Origin: Trichobilharzia szidati
Lineage: Eukaryota > Platyhelminthes > Trematoda > Strigeidida > Schistosomatidae
NCBI GenBank assembly: GCA_944472155.2
Contig: OX235279.1
Span: forward strand, 134,512,920-134,576,919
DNA: 64,000 nt
Direction: 5' to 3'
Shown: piece by piece, positions 14,017 to 29,000 of the stretch
Layout: each line of letters begins with the position of its first letter
Position numbering within the stretch: position 1 is the stretch's first letter
Notes under the pieces: model-generated
The model's database searches: none
Told to the model about the DNA's origin: nothing
Seen by the model: only the letters and a program-made list of their open reading frames with translations
Made by a program: the position numbers and the translations under genes

Positions 14017-17000
14017 TGTATATACTACTTAATGCTGATGGTGTTCAAAGATTAACCTGTGTCAGTCCACCGTGAATAGCTGAGCAGACTATTACCCAGT
14101 CATACATCCATAAATGGTGCACCTATTTCAATCCATATAATCAGCTACATAAAAGTGATAGCCACACATCAGGAGTAGGAATGATTCAACACCTACAGGT
14201 GTTGAAAAATTCTCATAGTACTATGAATAGGAAGGAAGAAAGAGAACTGTAAAACTCAAGTTTCGAACTTATAATATATGATTATGAACAATAAATTGTG
14301 TTCGAAACATCGTCCAGTAAATAATGCAGTTTCACTGTGTGACATATCTAGTAGACAAATCAGTATGCAATTACATACTATCACAGTGCCCAAATTTTAC
14401 ACGTGTATTAATCTGATATAGAGAGCTTCTAGACGAAAGCGACAATCTTTCTTTTAGGTTTCTTTGAATAAATTAATGCCAGAGGAAGACAATTCAGAGA
14501 AAAGAACATTTTTTACTGACCAATGTCTTCTTAATCCAAAGTTCAACAGAAAGAAAACCTTTTTATTGTACTTTGAGTAGTTGATATCTGAACGATACCG
14601 TCGAAATGTTCGTTTTTTACTGGTCTTCGGAATTTTTGCTTCACATGGTTACTAAAGACAACTCATTCAAAAGAATATGAAAACAAAATAGTGCAAGGGG
14701 AATAACCCTACTGAGGGACGACAGACAGTTCTAAATAACTCGTAGACTGATCATAAGTAAAGTCAGGACGAAACTGTAGACCTACACACATTTTATGAAA
14801 CATTTTTCAGTGTTTTTTAGTTTAATGCAACCCGGTTATTCTCGTCTAATTTTGCGTGTAACAGGTTATGGGTCACAATTATCTCATTCAATGATCCAGG
14901 TTAAAGTAGGTTGAGTAGACTCAAACGTCAAACATACTGCTGAAATCCTAATGCTAACACGCACACACATTTTTTCGGTGTCTAAAACTTGTAGTTTTTA
15001 ACATTTTGCTTTTCAAAAGTGCAATTTTTTGATTCACGAAATTTTATAGTTTGTGACTAAATTTTGATCTGACCACCGTGAGTTTTTCTTGTCCTCACGT
15101 CGGAAAACAGTAAAATGCTGCAAATAGCTAGAATTCGTAACATTGCTCACAGCGATAGTTATTTTTCTGTGTTTAAAAGCGTTTTTAACTCTTTCAATTA
15201 CTTTCTTTTCTGAAAGTTTATGCACGAACATTGTCTTCATTGTTCATGCTCCTGTGTCTCTGAGATAAAACATTTATCTTCCTGATTCGTCAGTCAATCA
15301 ATTAGTCATGCAGAATGGAAGAAGAGAATTAGAATTGAATGATACAAAAATCAAGAAATGTAAATGCAAGAAGGAAGATAATTGCACGACAGCTAGTTGA
15401 AACATTCAGACTTGTTAATGCGGTGAAGACTGAATACATCTGCATAATACTAAATGATTTTGAGTCACGTTTTTGAAGAGTCTTTAAGCATTGCTACCTC
15501 GTGAGGCAAAATTCTTTGCCTTAATTATCTAATTTTTTTAAACAATTGTCACTATGCAGTATCGTGTGATTTCGGTATCACAGTGTCAATCCAGTGTTAC
15601 TGGAGATTTACTCAAACAATCCTTTTATGCTTATTTTGATCTCTTTCTAGGAGTATGTCGTTTGGTGCAGTCGCAGTCCATCATATACTAATGTTGCATT
15701 ACACTTACTCTCACAACCAAATAAAACATCACACTTTGGATTTATCTTACTGTCCTACCTAGTTGATAGATTAGAGCGTTTGGGAGGTAAATCATTTTTC
15801 TGTTTGTTATGTTCAGTCTTTGTTTGTTTTTTCAATTTTTTACAGTTGATTTAATAACATTGCCAATATTGACGTTATTTTTTGATATTGAAGATATTTC
15901 TTTCCCGTAATAAATTTAAAGCAAGCAACGAATGTGAAAAAAGCAGTATTCAATGAATTCATAAATATCAGTAGGACTCACTAACTGAATACTCTATAAA
16001 CATTGTTATTTATATATTTTTTAAAGGTTAAGTGTATACCAACACATGGAAATTGGGATAACAGCAAATAAGTATCAGTTTGAACAAATATCCAATCTAT
16101 AAGTTATGTGGGTGATAATCTGTTAACGTTATTATTAGGTGAACAGTATTCATCAAAACACATATTAACAAATTAACTGGAGTTATTGTGGTGAAATTAA
16201 TACGATTACAAACATCTAGATTTGATAATACTGACATACAAAGAAACTTCATAAAATACATACGTTAAATTTATTTAGTTGTTTTCCATTTAAGTTACCT
16301 TGTATGTCACTACTATCTAATCTAGATGTTTGTAATTGCATTGTTTCTACCACCATAACTGCATTGTATAAGTTAATACGTACTTCTATGACTACAGTTA
16401 ACAGATTATTATTCGCAATTAAAAGTGTTCTCTGAGCTGGTTGGTCTAGCTGCGAAGCTTTCGTCGTCCAACCAACCAGCTCAGAGAACACTTTTAATTG
16501 CAAATCACCCACCTGAACTACAAATCTTCTGTATTATTTCAAGATTATCATTCACAAAACTTTTAGATCGTGTACTTGTTGAAATCGATACTTATTTGTT
16601 GCTATCCTAATGTCCATGTGTTAATATGCACTTAACCTTTAAAAAATGTATAAATAACAATTTCTGTGGAGTATTCAGCTGACGAGTCTTTTGATATTAT
16701 CTTTAGTGTTAGAGCTTTACTAAAAATCGCAAGACAAGGCAGATTTCTAGCTATAGACGTGTGTAGTGAATAAAGATGTTTCTGACAGAAGTTATAAGAA
16801 CATTTTAAGTGAAAGCACAACCACTACCCACCATCAACCATACTGTGATTTTCTTTTTGTTGAGCAATCTATTATTTGGCAAAATACTTAAATTGTGTCA
16901 CTCAGGTTTTCACCTTATTTTCATCTGGAAAAAGTGATAGCTCAACAGACATTTCACGCTTAGACTGGCTTACTTTCTGCTTGGCAGTATTTGCTAAAAA

Positions 17001-20000
17001 TAAGGAAAGTAGTAATTCTTTGTTGAAAATGTTTTCGATTACAGTCAGGAAGGATTACAGGTGCACACTACTTATCTACTGAGCTAATGTAGCTAACTTA
17101 GAATAATCAAAAATCGGCGAACTACCCCAGTGAACTCCAGTTGCATGATTTTAATGTTCGGAATACTTTTACAAGTTTCCGAAGTGTAGATGTTACGAAT
17201 TTCCTGGAATAATTTGAGCGCCGAGTCAGATTAAATTATTCGGATTTTATAAAATCCGAAAAAGAAACTGTGGCTTGTACAGCAGAACGTTCAGAAAAAA
17301 TGTTGTTTTGATTTTCACTGGGATTATTTTCAATAATTTCTAATGGTTTGAAATACTGTGTTTAAATTTGCAATTGACACCGCCATTAATCTTTATTTCA
17401 AAATCTAGTGAATTGTGTATACCAATTTCTTAAGCTATTTTTTCCCAAGTATGCACGTGTGAATCGTACCTTGTGTCGAATACTGTTCATGAATAGTCTT
17501 GAGATTATAAGCCTCATCTTTCATAACTCGTTCAGCAACTGTTTTTTGTTGTATCAGTCTATCAAATAAAGAAAACACGAACAATTTTCTATTTTTTGCA
17601 TTTTTCACAACACAGCGTGGTATTTGACCATTATCTGTAATTTTGCCTAGATTGTTCTTAACAGAGAGAGGCACTGCTAATATTACATTTGAAATGCCAC
17701 TCATGTCTGAGAAGTTTCAAGACGAGTTGTACAGTTTGTAAAATTAAATGCCTGCTTCCTTATTTTTCGTTGTTTTCAGGATAACTCTATTTTTGCAGAT
17801 CCTGAGATTTACCTAGTGTTTTTAGCTCTTCTCACGCTCTTTAATTTCAGATGGCACCAGTGAGTCTGCGCTTTATATGCGATTATTAAAATTGTGCTTC
17901 AGTTCAGTAAACATGACTGGTACAGAAAATGAATTAGTAATGAAGGTATGTAACAGTAATTAATTTTTATGAAATTATTTTGTTTTCTCTGTGGTTCTTT
18001 TTCTGAAATGTTGCATGTAGGATTTCATGAGTGGTTCGTTTATTAAACAGTTTACCACAGTTCATATTGTGCTTGTGGAATTCAGCAGAGTGTTTTCAAT
18101 GATAGCTGATTTGGGATTCTTATAAAATTTATACTTCTTAGTAATTCTGAAGACTTTGAATCTGTTTCGTATTTTATGATTATTCTTTCAAGCCTACTAT
18201 CAACGCCTGTTCAAAAGTTTTTTTGTTTTAATACTATTAAGAGCTTACTTATAGCTATGACGTAGACTGTAGTTTGCTAGTGTAACATTGTGGTGTCAAC
18301 TACTGAGTTATAGATTCCAATGTGTTCTAACGTACTTCAAATTAAGATGATATCTTACCTAGTTTAAGAATTTGCATTAATATTTGAAATTAGATTTCAT
18401 TGCATGTATTTATTTCTCGATTTCTTTTAGCTTCATTTACGGCGCATTGTTCAAGGCAGTATGTATTATTGTCTTACAGCTAGAGAACCTACGGCCTATC
18501 TAAGTTTACTACGTACACTTTTTCGTTCAATAGGAGGAGGAGCACATGACAAGCTCTACCGAGAGTTTTTTCCTTTATTACCTGATATGTTGACTACTTT
18601 AAATCGCTTGCTACGTTCACCGCATCGTTCAAATGCTCGGGATTTATTAGGTGAATTGTGTGTCATCGTTCCTGTTCGTCTGTCAACTCTGCTACCATAT
18701 TTATCTTTATTAATGGAACCGTTAGTCTACGTTTTAAATTGTAACACTGTTAACCAGGTAAACTGCATTTTTACTAGTTATTATATTTAATGGTGTACTA
18801 TGTCTTGCAATTTACATATGAATACAAAGTATTAGTCATTGACTCATGCAATTTACTCTCAGTTCATAACCACCTACCTTGGTTTAAAAAACTGGGAAGC
18901 CTCATTTCCTATATAGTGAATTTAATCATCTGAAGATATTTTAAAGGGGACGATGACTGTTTATTAACACTTTTCTTTTAAATTAATAGTTTCTGAAGAT
19001 TAAGTCATCCACTTCAGAGCTCCGCGTTTACTTCAACCCTTTAGATTCATTTGGTCATCTGATTAACTGTGAGATTGTACATATCTCTACGCACTTTTAG
19101 CTAAAAATCTGGAAATTTATCGTCGGGGGTTTACTTCAGCTGATACTTCCGAACTTAGTTGTATTCACTTGCATTTTTAGAAGATAGAAACCAGTCATTA
19201 AAAATACCTTTTTTAAATTCTTATTTATTTAAATACCCCAGTGGTGGGCGGAATATTTTTACATGCACCGAAAATTAATTGGCCTATAGCAACTTTCACC
19301 TTCACTGTGACTCGATATTAATCTAAACACAATGGTAATCTATATTCTGCTGTTCTAAACAATCTAACTTTAAAAGAATGCCAATGTTTGATCCTACTCA
19401 CCCTTAAGCAATTGCTCGTCTTCCGATCGGATTGTTTAATGAGTAGTGCTGGGATAAAACTTGTTTTCTCTTACACACAAGTGTAAATGAGTTGATGCAT
19501 TTGTAAAAATATGTCCATTGAATCTGTTTAACCTTATGGTTATTATTTAATAATTATAATAGCTATATTCCGGACAGTGTTTCTGCATAGAGTACAGGAT
19601 TTTCAGAGTGTTCAAGTAAAGCCCAGAGAAATATCATTCTATTTATTGTTGTAATTCAAACCCAAGTACGTTACCATATCCAAAATGTTTTCGCTTCTCT
19701 TCTTTTGAAGAATTCATAGCAAAGAGTTGAAAGTATTTAAATATGTAGTTTAACGTATATTAGATCATACTCTGATCTCATTCATGTACAATCCTGTGTA
19801 AACTATCCTAACTCAATGATTTGTGTAAGGTACACCTCTGTAATTTCAATTTACTATCCTATTTTAACTACATACTTTCATATATTCCACAAAAGATTGT
19901 GTTCATAAATATAAGTAGTTTATACCACATATTGGTGAGTTACTGTCATACTTTGTGCGGTTGATTTTTATAGATTAAATTGATTTGTTTGTCACATACA

Positions 20001-21142
20001 GGGTCTACGTACTCTTGAGCTTTGCGTTGATAATATGCAGCCGGATTTTCTTCATAATCATTTATATCAAGTTCGTGGTGATATGCTGTTGGCACTGTAC
20101 AATTCTCTACATTCACCAAGTGAATATGTTCAAAAAATGTCTTTCAAGGTTAGCTTATTTAATTTTGCAATAATAATGTTCTGTCCAACTTGTATTTTGT
20201 TGAAATCCGTACCGCTCTATAAAAACAAAAATATATATATCCAGTAAGCATAGTATTTCTGGATGCCGAAACGTGGTTCGTCGACCTAGACACTCAAATT
20301 TAAGTGAATGGGATTGAATCCCGCCTCATTTACTTCAGCTTGGGCATCCGGGTAGTATCATCGTTCTTTACACAATGAACGTAACTTATAGGCTGGAAAG
20401 TAACAGACCTGCTATGGATGCGAACCAACTGCAAATAAACAATAATACTTGGTGAAAGAAACATTGAGGAGTGGTAGAGGATCTTTATCGCAAAAGCAGC
20501 TATGTATACGAACTATGAAGTTGCTCAAACTGATTAAACCACCTATTTTATTATTGCTTCCAAATGTGATACCGTACAAACGAAAAATACTTGATAACAA
20601 AATGTTCTGTCGTATTGACGGATCTGAATGCCCCTTGCTGTCATAAGTAAGAGCGTAAGAATTCAATTTGTTTCTGTGATACATTGTGTTTTTTCTTTGA
20701 TCCAACTTCTCAGTTTTCATTGCATGGAGGATTTCATCATGAGCTGATATCAGTTAGAGAACCACTGAAAAACCTGGGAGTACTGGACGGCTGTTCCGTC
20801 CTAGTTTGGGACTCTTCAGCAGTACGTACTCACAGAGGTTCGAACCCAGAACCTTCTGGTTACAAGGCGAGTCCTAAACTAGGACGAAACAGCTGTCCGG
20901 TACTCTCAGCTTTTCCAGTGGTTCTCTAACTGATGTCAGCTCATGATGAAATCCTCCATGCAATCAAACAAAAATCCCTACAAAACCAATACTTCTAAGT
21001 TTTCAGTTTGAGCTGTAAATTATGAGTCCTTTTAGATTTATTCAACCTGTAACTGATGGATTTATATCGATGAGAGAATATTTTAGCTCGGGCAACTTCG
21101 ATGAGCTCTGGCTTCAACGCAACTCATACCTGTGTAACCACT

Positions 21143-21177
<35 letters not shown>

Positions 21178-22977
21178 AATTTATTAATAATTGATTTAGG
21201 ATAAATGCTTAAGTAGAGGAGCCTTAGTGAAACAAAAATCCTTTATCATGCCATTTTAACTGGTTGTCTGCATTTTAGCCTTTCATTATTTGCTCTGAGT
21301 CGGTACTCCAAGTTGAATTAAATATGTTTGAAATACCACTGCTCTGGCTACACAATATATTCTACCAGTATCATTATCTTGATAGCTTAAATATACATAT
21401 ATTTAAAAAGAACATTTCCTTTTTCGTTGCTTTGATCTAGGTTCTTGGAAAGTTAGGCCGTTTTAATCGTACCAATCTTCTCGAAACACAGCGTCTCCGT
21501 TTGAGCTCAACAGAAGGTGAGGCAGGCCCACAACTACGTTTTTATCTGAATGAGTTCCGTAATCAGCCGATTGATATGCCGGTCCGATCTTTTGTTGATG
21601 CTGCTGTAGAATTATTACAGGTTAGATTTTATCATTAATTCTAGTGTCTTCTTAATGTTTCAAAGTGTAAAATGTATACTACTGTTTGTGGTGTTATTTT
21701 TACAATAACTTTTAACAAAAACGTTTCTTATTCCTGCATTAAATAATTACAACTAGTTGAAATCTAAATTTATAAACCTTAAAATCTCCTTACTTTGATG
21801 GTATACATGTTTTCACTTCAGTCATCGCACCCGTTCAGGATTGTTTTAAGGTTTATGGTTTAACAACAGAACAAACTGTTCAAATCAATGTATTTATTTT
21901 GTCTTAAAAAACTATGGGAATTGCCAATTTTATATACCTACCCTTCTTGTTTTATTTCTTACTCTTTACTCAGGATTTAACTTCAGATGAGGCCAGCAAA
22001 ATTCGTTCCTGGGAATTCCTTCAGTCGGTATGCGTAGCGGCCTTCAACTTGAACCACTCCCAACTGTCGTCATTGTATGGGAAGGACTTATACTATAATT
22101 TCTTGACTAACAAAACTTTAACTAGTCAGATACTACAGTTTATTGACGATAGTATGTATCGTGTTTCGTGTCCTGAAAATCTTGGCGCTCACGTAACTAC
22201 TTCAAATTGTTGTATGAGCGGTGGTAAGTGATAATATTTAATGCCTAAGAAGAGTGTGCGTTGTATTGTATTTTATTAAAATCACGCACCAATAGATAAA
22301 GGAGTTTTTATAATTTCGAATGTTGGAAGTCATGTAGTGTAAATAATTTTTGTCGGTACTTAAGCTTTCTGTATTACTTCTTCACCTCACTGTTTCATTC
22401 TTTCGTGCTAACCAGTGCACATATGTGACTACTGAAAGAACTTTACTCATGAAGTTGAGTTATACTATGAGATATAAATCTTCAAGATAGAAGAATGATC
22501 TAAATTGCAATGAAAGTTTGTGGTAAAATCTATTGTTAGGCTACTAAACTAGAGATTCATCTGCAAATATACCCTAGTAAGTCGGTTTAGTGAAAGTTAA
22601 TTAGGGAATGAACTGTTCATTTTGATCTGGCTTGTTTATTCAATAAGAATTTCATACATACACATAGTTTCATGATTCAAGCTAACCGGTAGAGTTGTCT
22701 GACCAATGAATTGCACCTATCAGTTCTGTTGACCATCTGTTTAGTATGAAGAGCAATATACCTAAGCAGTATCTACGTTTTTTCCCTTGATAAACTTTCA
22801 TACAATGGGAACCGAAACTAGTGTGGGCCAATTTGATATCAGATTGTTTTACTAGATCTTGACAACTGTACAACACCTCTATATGCTAGTAGAGGAACCT
22901 CATATGCCTTGACTAGTTGACTTGAAGTTGGAAGGCATTAATTTTACTAAATTAGTAAGGGAAAAAATCCGTCAGGA

Positions 22978-23008
<31 letters not shown>

Positions 23009-26000
23009 TTACACGAGTTTCCTAGACAAGGAGAAGATGGATGAAAAGTAAGTGAATTTACCCCAAAACGGTACGTAACAGTGATAAAAGCTAGTGGATT
23101 GAGGCTGTTTAAAATAGGATGAATAGAATTCGGATAGTAATATCAAGTGTATGGGTTGAAATAATTAATAAAGAGTGTGTATGGCCTTACTGACAAGAGT
23201 TTGTTAGTAGTATACCGGCAAGCATAGAATTAACACTGCATCACTGTGTGATATTTAAATCTAATATGGAATTACATCCTACCGCAGCGCCCAAGTTTTA
23301 CACTCACGTTAATTAATCCTCTGCAATGCGTGACGGATTAATTGACTAAGAGGAAGAAAGAAAATCATTCTGAAACAAAATGAGAAGCATGAAATGAAAA
23401 CAAAAGAAGTAGAATGCGAATAGCTTTTTCAAACTGAAGTTCCAATGTAAGATACTTTGCCGTCACCTTACGTCATTGTGTCAAATCGGAAATGTTTCTA
23501 CCGAATACGATTGTGTTCTGCTGTAACATATATATATTTTCAAGTATTGGTTTTGTAGGGATTTTTGTTTGGCAGAAGTTAGAATTCATTGGCCATTGGA
23601 TCGATTCCCAGTGGCTTAATGGTCTACGAGCTATCATTGTAACCAGAAGGTCCTGGGTTCGGACCCCTTTGGGTGCGTACTGATGAAGAGTCGCAAACTA
23701 GGATAAAACAGCTGTCCAGTGCTCTCAGCTTTTCCAGTGGTTCTCTAACCGATGTCAGCTCATGATGAAATCCTCCATGAAACACATATATATGAAGCGA
23801 TAATATTACAAAACAAGAATCTATCACTATAGTAGAAGAATAGTGAATGTTTCTTTTTAAATATGCAGGTAAAGTTTTAATCGTTTTATGGTTACAACCC
23901 TAGTGAAATAGTACGGATTCAAGGTCACCTACACATTGACTAATTATCTTGAGTGATTTTGAAACATCAGTCTCATGAGTAGTACTAACTTCTAGGTGAT
24001 GACAGGTTTTAAAGCTGAATGTCGAAAGATAGTGAGTAGACTAAAATTCTGTAAAGCATTGTACCTAAACATGTTTTATTCCCTTATTAAGTTAAAATTA
24101 TCTCTTTAACTTCTCGGCGTACTATTGTATTTTTTTCCTTTTCCTCATGATTTTTTAGATTTATACCATCATGTTATGATAATGACTATGGCTGGGTTAT
24201 TTTTGGCCGGTTTAAACAAGCATCTACGTGATACTCATGGAGATTTCCTTACATTCATTGTTAGACATACTACCGTTCTCTCGATTATCCAGCAGTTTAA
24301 TCCACAGCAGTTGATAAACACCTGTGACTCCTCATCACAGTTAAACACATCAGTGGATTCTAAGAAATCATCTAGAGTTGATGATGCCCATGATTCAGAT
24401 GTTTCACATGATAACAGTACTCGCTTGAAAATGCCTTATGATGATCAATCCAAATATGTAAGTTAGCCATTTCTCTAACTGACATTTGTATACATATACC
24501 AAAATTGTTTTAAAATGTGACTTGTTGTATTCCCTCAAATGCATAGAGACATCGTAAAGATTGGTTTTTTCCGAGGAGTTTATTGTATAAACGATTGGTC
24601 CATTAACTTACTGATGTTCATTTACTGTATCTCATTGTCAGTATAAACTGTCTGTCGACATATGCTATCGTATGCATCAAGAAGTATCTGATAAAACTTT
24701 TTATGCTACAAACTGACATTTTAGCTTTCAGTCGAATAGTTTTGTGGTAAGGCTTGTTCATCGTATAGGTTGTTTAGCTTTTTTCGAAAGATGAGTGGTG
24801 TTTGAAACTTGTATTGACTGACCTGTTGAAGACTGCGTTGTTGTGGCTGAGGCTATGAGAGCATATGGTAGCGTAAATGATCATTATGATTGTAAATCCT
24901 ATGTAAAACTGATTCTCTGAAAACATGACAGTTAATGAAATCCATAACAGTTAGTTTAAGCTAGCCACGTAGGGAGGTGAAAACTTCCTGGTTGGGGTCA
25001 TACGGATGGTGAAAACCAATAGTTGAAGACAACTAGTGATATGGCTCAAAATCGTTTTCAGTGATGGCGCAGATGCACTCACTCTATGTGATTTATCCAT
25101 ATCCAAGAAAACTCTATTGTTCTGCCGTATTACTATTCTTTTTGTCTCACATTTCTGATTATCATGTGTCCCTCTTTTGAATCTCTCTTAACTCTCTTTT
25201 CTTGCTTTGTGTGCCACATGGAGGGAGTGTGGAAACTCGAACTGCTGCACATTTGTGCAAAGTTCTACGTTGAAATCAGTGAATCAGTCAGTCAACTGAC
25301 TCTCTCTGTTTTAATAAGGGAGGCATTCTAAAAAGTCAATTAATAAATTCTTTAATAGCGTCAAAAATAAGATCGGGATTTTCAACTCGAATGTGAAGTC
25401 AGTACTACTATACGGATCAGAGACTTGGCGTGTCACAAAGAGCACCTCAAACAAGCTACAGACCTTCATTAACAGATGTCTTCGCTCAATACTCAAGATC
25501 AGATGGCCGGAAAGGATCAGCAACAAAGATCTCTGGGAGCGAACCAACCAGGAACCGATTGTGAAACAAATAGGCAGGAAGAAATGGAGATGGATTGGCC
25601 ACACTCTGAGGAAACCAGCAAGTGACATCACTAGACAAGCCCTCGAGTGGAACCCGAAAGGGAAGCGACGAGTTGGTCGTCCAAGGGTGACCTGGAGGAG
25701 ATCATGTGAAGAGGAGATGAAAGCATGTGGGCAGACCTGGAGCCAGGTGAAAACTCTAGCAGAGAACCGAACGCAATGGAGACACATGGCTGAAGCCCTA
25801 TGTTCCTCTAGGAACTAAAGGAAATAATAATAATAATAATTAATACGGCATTGAAATCTTTGAGAAGGTATTGAACTTCGAAAAGTCACAAATACACCTG
25901 ATTGATAAAACCTTGATTCAGTGCATCCTAGTGATTGAAGTCTATTCATAAGCAGTCTGCTACCCAACAGTTATGTTAATAAATGCTTTGGTTCATATGA

Positions 26001-29000
26001 GTAAAGTTAAATAAATACAAGAAAATGGATTCAAGTTTACCATCTGAATTTTTACTGTACAATGCTTATTATTTTTACGAAGCGGTAACAAAGGCTTGTG
26101 CTAGGAAAGTTGTCAAAGACAAACTAAGCAGGCCGATTATTTGTCTACTTTACTTCAGCGTTTGTGATCATCCATATATATATATATATATATATATGTA
26201 TAATTCCCCTGTATTTTGAGTGGAACATATGGCTTCAACAACACATCACTTTGTTCTGTTTCCTATCGTCCTCTTTAGTTGGGTCCATGATTGCCCATAA
26301 TCTCTCATCTCCTCCTCACACGATCTCCTCCATGTCACCCTTGCACCGACGACCCACTCGTCACTCCCCATTGGGATTCCATTCGAGCGATTGCCTGGCT
26401 CGCGATGTCATTCAACGGTTCAATCAATGTATGCCCAGTCCATCTCCATTTTCTCCTACATATCTGTTGAGTGATCGGCTCTTGGTTGGTTTGTTCCCAG
26501 CCAGAGTCTCATGTCGCTATTTCTTTCTGGACAGCCGGCCGTTCGATCTTCAGTATCGAGTCAGCCAGCGAAGGCAGTTGTTGATAGAAGTGTGTAACTT
26601 GTCGGAAATGCTTTTCGTGACATGCAGTGGAAGTTTCTGACCCGTATAGAAGCACTGACAGACTTGACATTGGTGTTGAAAATGTGAATCTTGTTGTTAA
26701 TAGTGAGGTGGAGTAGAGAAGATTTGCAGACTTGTTTCAGGTTGATGATGGCGTATCTTGCCCTTTTGATTTTGGCTGACTTTGACATCTTCATCCGTCT
26801 TCATCTTCACACTAATTAAATCCTCATTATTTTTCATGTAATTTTGCTTGCTCCTATATGTGTTTGTTCGTTGCGATTTCATTACATTTTTTTTGGTCAC
26901 CACCTTCGTATGTATGTGTATGTCAAGTGTGGCAACTTGGTCTGCTACACTTATGTGCAAAGCTGTACTTTGATAATTCAATCAGTCACTTGTAATAGGC
27001 GAGTTGTGTTTTATCTCAATCTTATTCTGTTTTGGCTGTATAATGCAGTCTGCAGGCAACAGATTGTGTTCATTTATAGTGAACGCAACTGTTTTTGAAG
27101 GACAACCACTGTAGGTGTCTACTCCTTAAGTATTATTTTAAAGTTATATTATTAATCTAAACGATACCACAATGCCGTGCAATTTTTTCGTGTCAAAGTT
27201 GTTGTTAACTTAAGCGCTGTCTTATGAGAAATAATTTTTCAAGCGACTGCTTTCAAATAAGTAAAGAAACTAAACAGGGTAAAAATATTGAAGTTCTTCT
27301 TGCATGCACTACTTGTAATGATTTGTCTAGTATCTGAAAATATTAATTAATTTCATAAGGTTGGTTAGTTAGCAATCTGCCCCAATCTGTTGTTAACGTA
27401 ATTATGAGGAATTTTGGTCTACTCAATTAGTCTGGTATTTTTAAAAAATTCATTTATTGAATTATTGCTTTGCTTTTCGTTATCTGACTCTTAATCAAAT
27501 TTGCATTTCTATACAGTTGGATCTATTCAGCGTAAGTCAAGAAATTGACTCAGTGTTTATTACTACAAATCAGATTCCACAGTCAGTGAATCATGAAGGA
27601 AATAAAACATCTTCATGGCTAAATCCAAACATAATTATTGATTCTATTATGTTTGTTATGGGTCATGAAATGAAACAGCTCAGTCGACATATGTGTGTAC
27701 TCCTTGAAATAATACACAATACAGCATTCACTGTGCTATCGGCTACTGCTATGACATCTCAGGAAAATGCTGGAGATAGTTACACTACAGAGCAGATTAA
27801 AAAGGCTGTTGCTAATCTTGATATTTTCCAACACATTGGACATGTTATTGTTGACATGTTATACCATTCAGCTTGGTAAGTGTTACTTTCTTTAATATTA
27901 CTTTTTGTATAGTAATTACACTGGAGGTCATTATCTCCATTTTATGTCGGAATATAAACCTGTAAATGATATTCATTAGGAATATTCTATCAAGTAGACT
28001 GTCTGACTGTCTGTCCTTGAGACCTTAAGAACCAAAAATCATTATCGATGGTGCAGATACATTCATTCTTTTTGAACTCCAAGATCTATCAAATTCTCAT
28101 TATTTCTAGTGTATATTCCCGTTCATTGTAGCTCCTGTCATTTTCCCCCTATATTTGTGTGCTGTATGGAATCTGGCAACTTGGACTGCCGCACTCGTGA
28201 AAATGTTTACTTCGAAAACTCATTCACAGTCAGAAACATTTTGTAAATGATCCAGTTACAACTGCTTATTAATCTTCTAAATTACTTTTTCAGTCATTCA
28301 TTTGTACATTTTCAAATGCATCAGTAGTCGTATTAGTATTAGTAGAATATATGTATAAGCGAGTATAGCTTTATTTTATCATTTGTATCATTTTAGGTAC
28401 GTGAAATGGGGTGCTTGTGCTGCCATACTTTGTCTTGCTCGTTTTATCCATCCTTCTTGGTTCTGTTCAAACTTGATGAGCTTGTTACGTGGCCTACTCT
28501 GTTGTATTAATAGTCTGTCAAATCAAATGAATCAAGGAGCAGTTGTAATGGCTCAAGATTGTGCACGAATAGTCATTGCGATTGTTTTTGCAGGCTTAAA
28601 AGATACAAATGATACAAATAACTGTACAAATGTGTCTACATTTGAGGATGAAGATATGAAATCAGACAAACCCACTTTACCTTTAACCCGTAAACGCTCT
28701 TCTGCATCCACTCAACGCCGTCCTGTTCAAGTTAGACGTGGTCGTAGTGCAGGAAGTACAACTACTATTCCAGACACTCCAGAGTTATCTACGAATGAGT
28801 CAACAAGTAACACTATTGGAGAGACTGTGGGAAATGATACGAAAGAAACTGAAAAAGTTACCTATCCTCGATGTGTTTCTTCTTCGGTAAGAGTTAAGAT
28901 ATGAGTAGTGCTCACATAAATTCATGTACGTAACTCTGACAGTATGGAACCATTTACTTACCTACGTCTTCTAGAAAGTGACCATTAAAGTTAAAAGAAA

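Larger units (their letters stand above)
20725..20985. mobile_element. Two hammerhead-bearing short elements in head-to-head orientation
   Basis: The minus-strand copy (about 20725-20860) and plus-strand copy (about 20865-20985) share their tail: CCAGTGGTTCTCTAACTGA, TGTCAGCTCATGATGAAATC and CTCCATG. The minus copy carries a tRNA-type B-box (GGGTTCGAACC) upstream of the ribozyme motif. A tRNA-type promoter joined to a hammerhead is the arrangement known for schistosome Sm-alpha-type short elements. Confidence 0.8.

Noticed and set aside
16249..16512. 87-codon minus-strand frame in the foldback
   Set aside because: It crosses two arms of an inverted repeat and has no domain; probably chance.
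25311..25787. 158-codon minus-strand frame
   Set aside because: It is the antisense shadow of the RTE C-terminal frame at 25393-25818, which has the conserved motifs.
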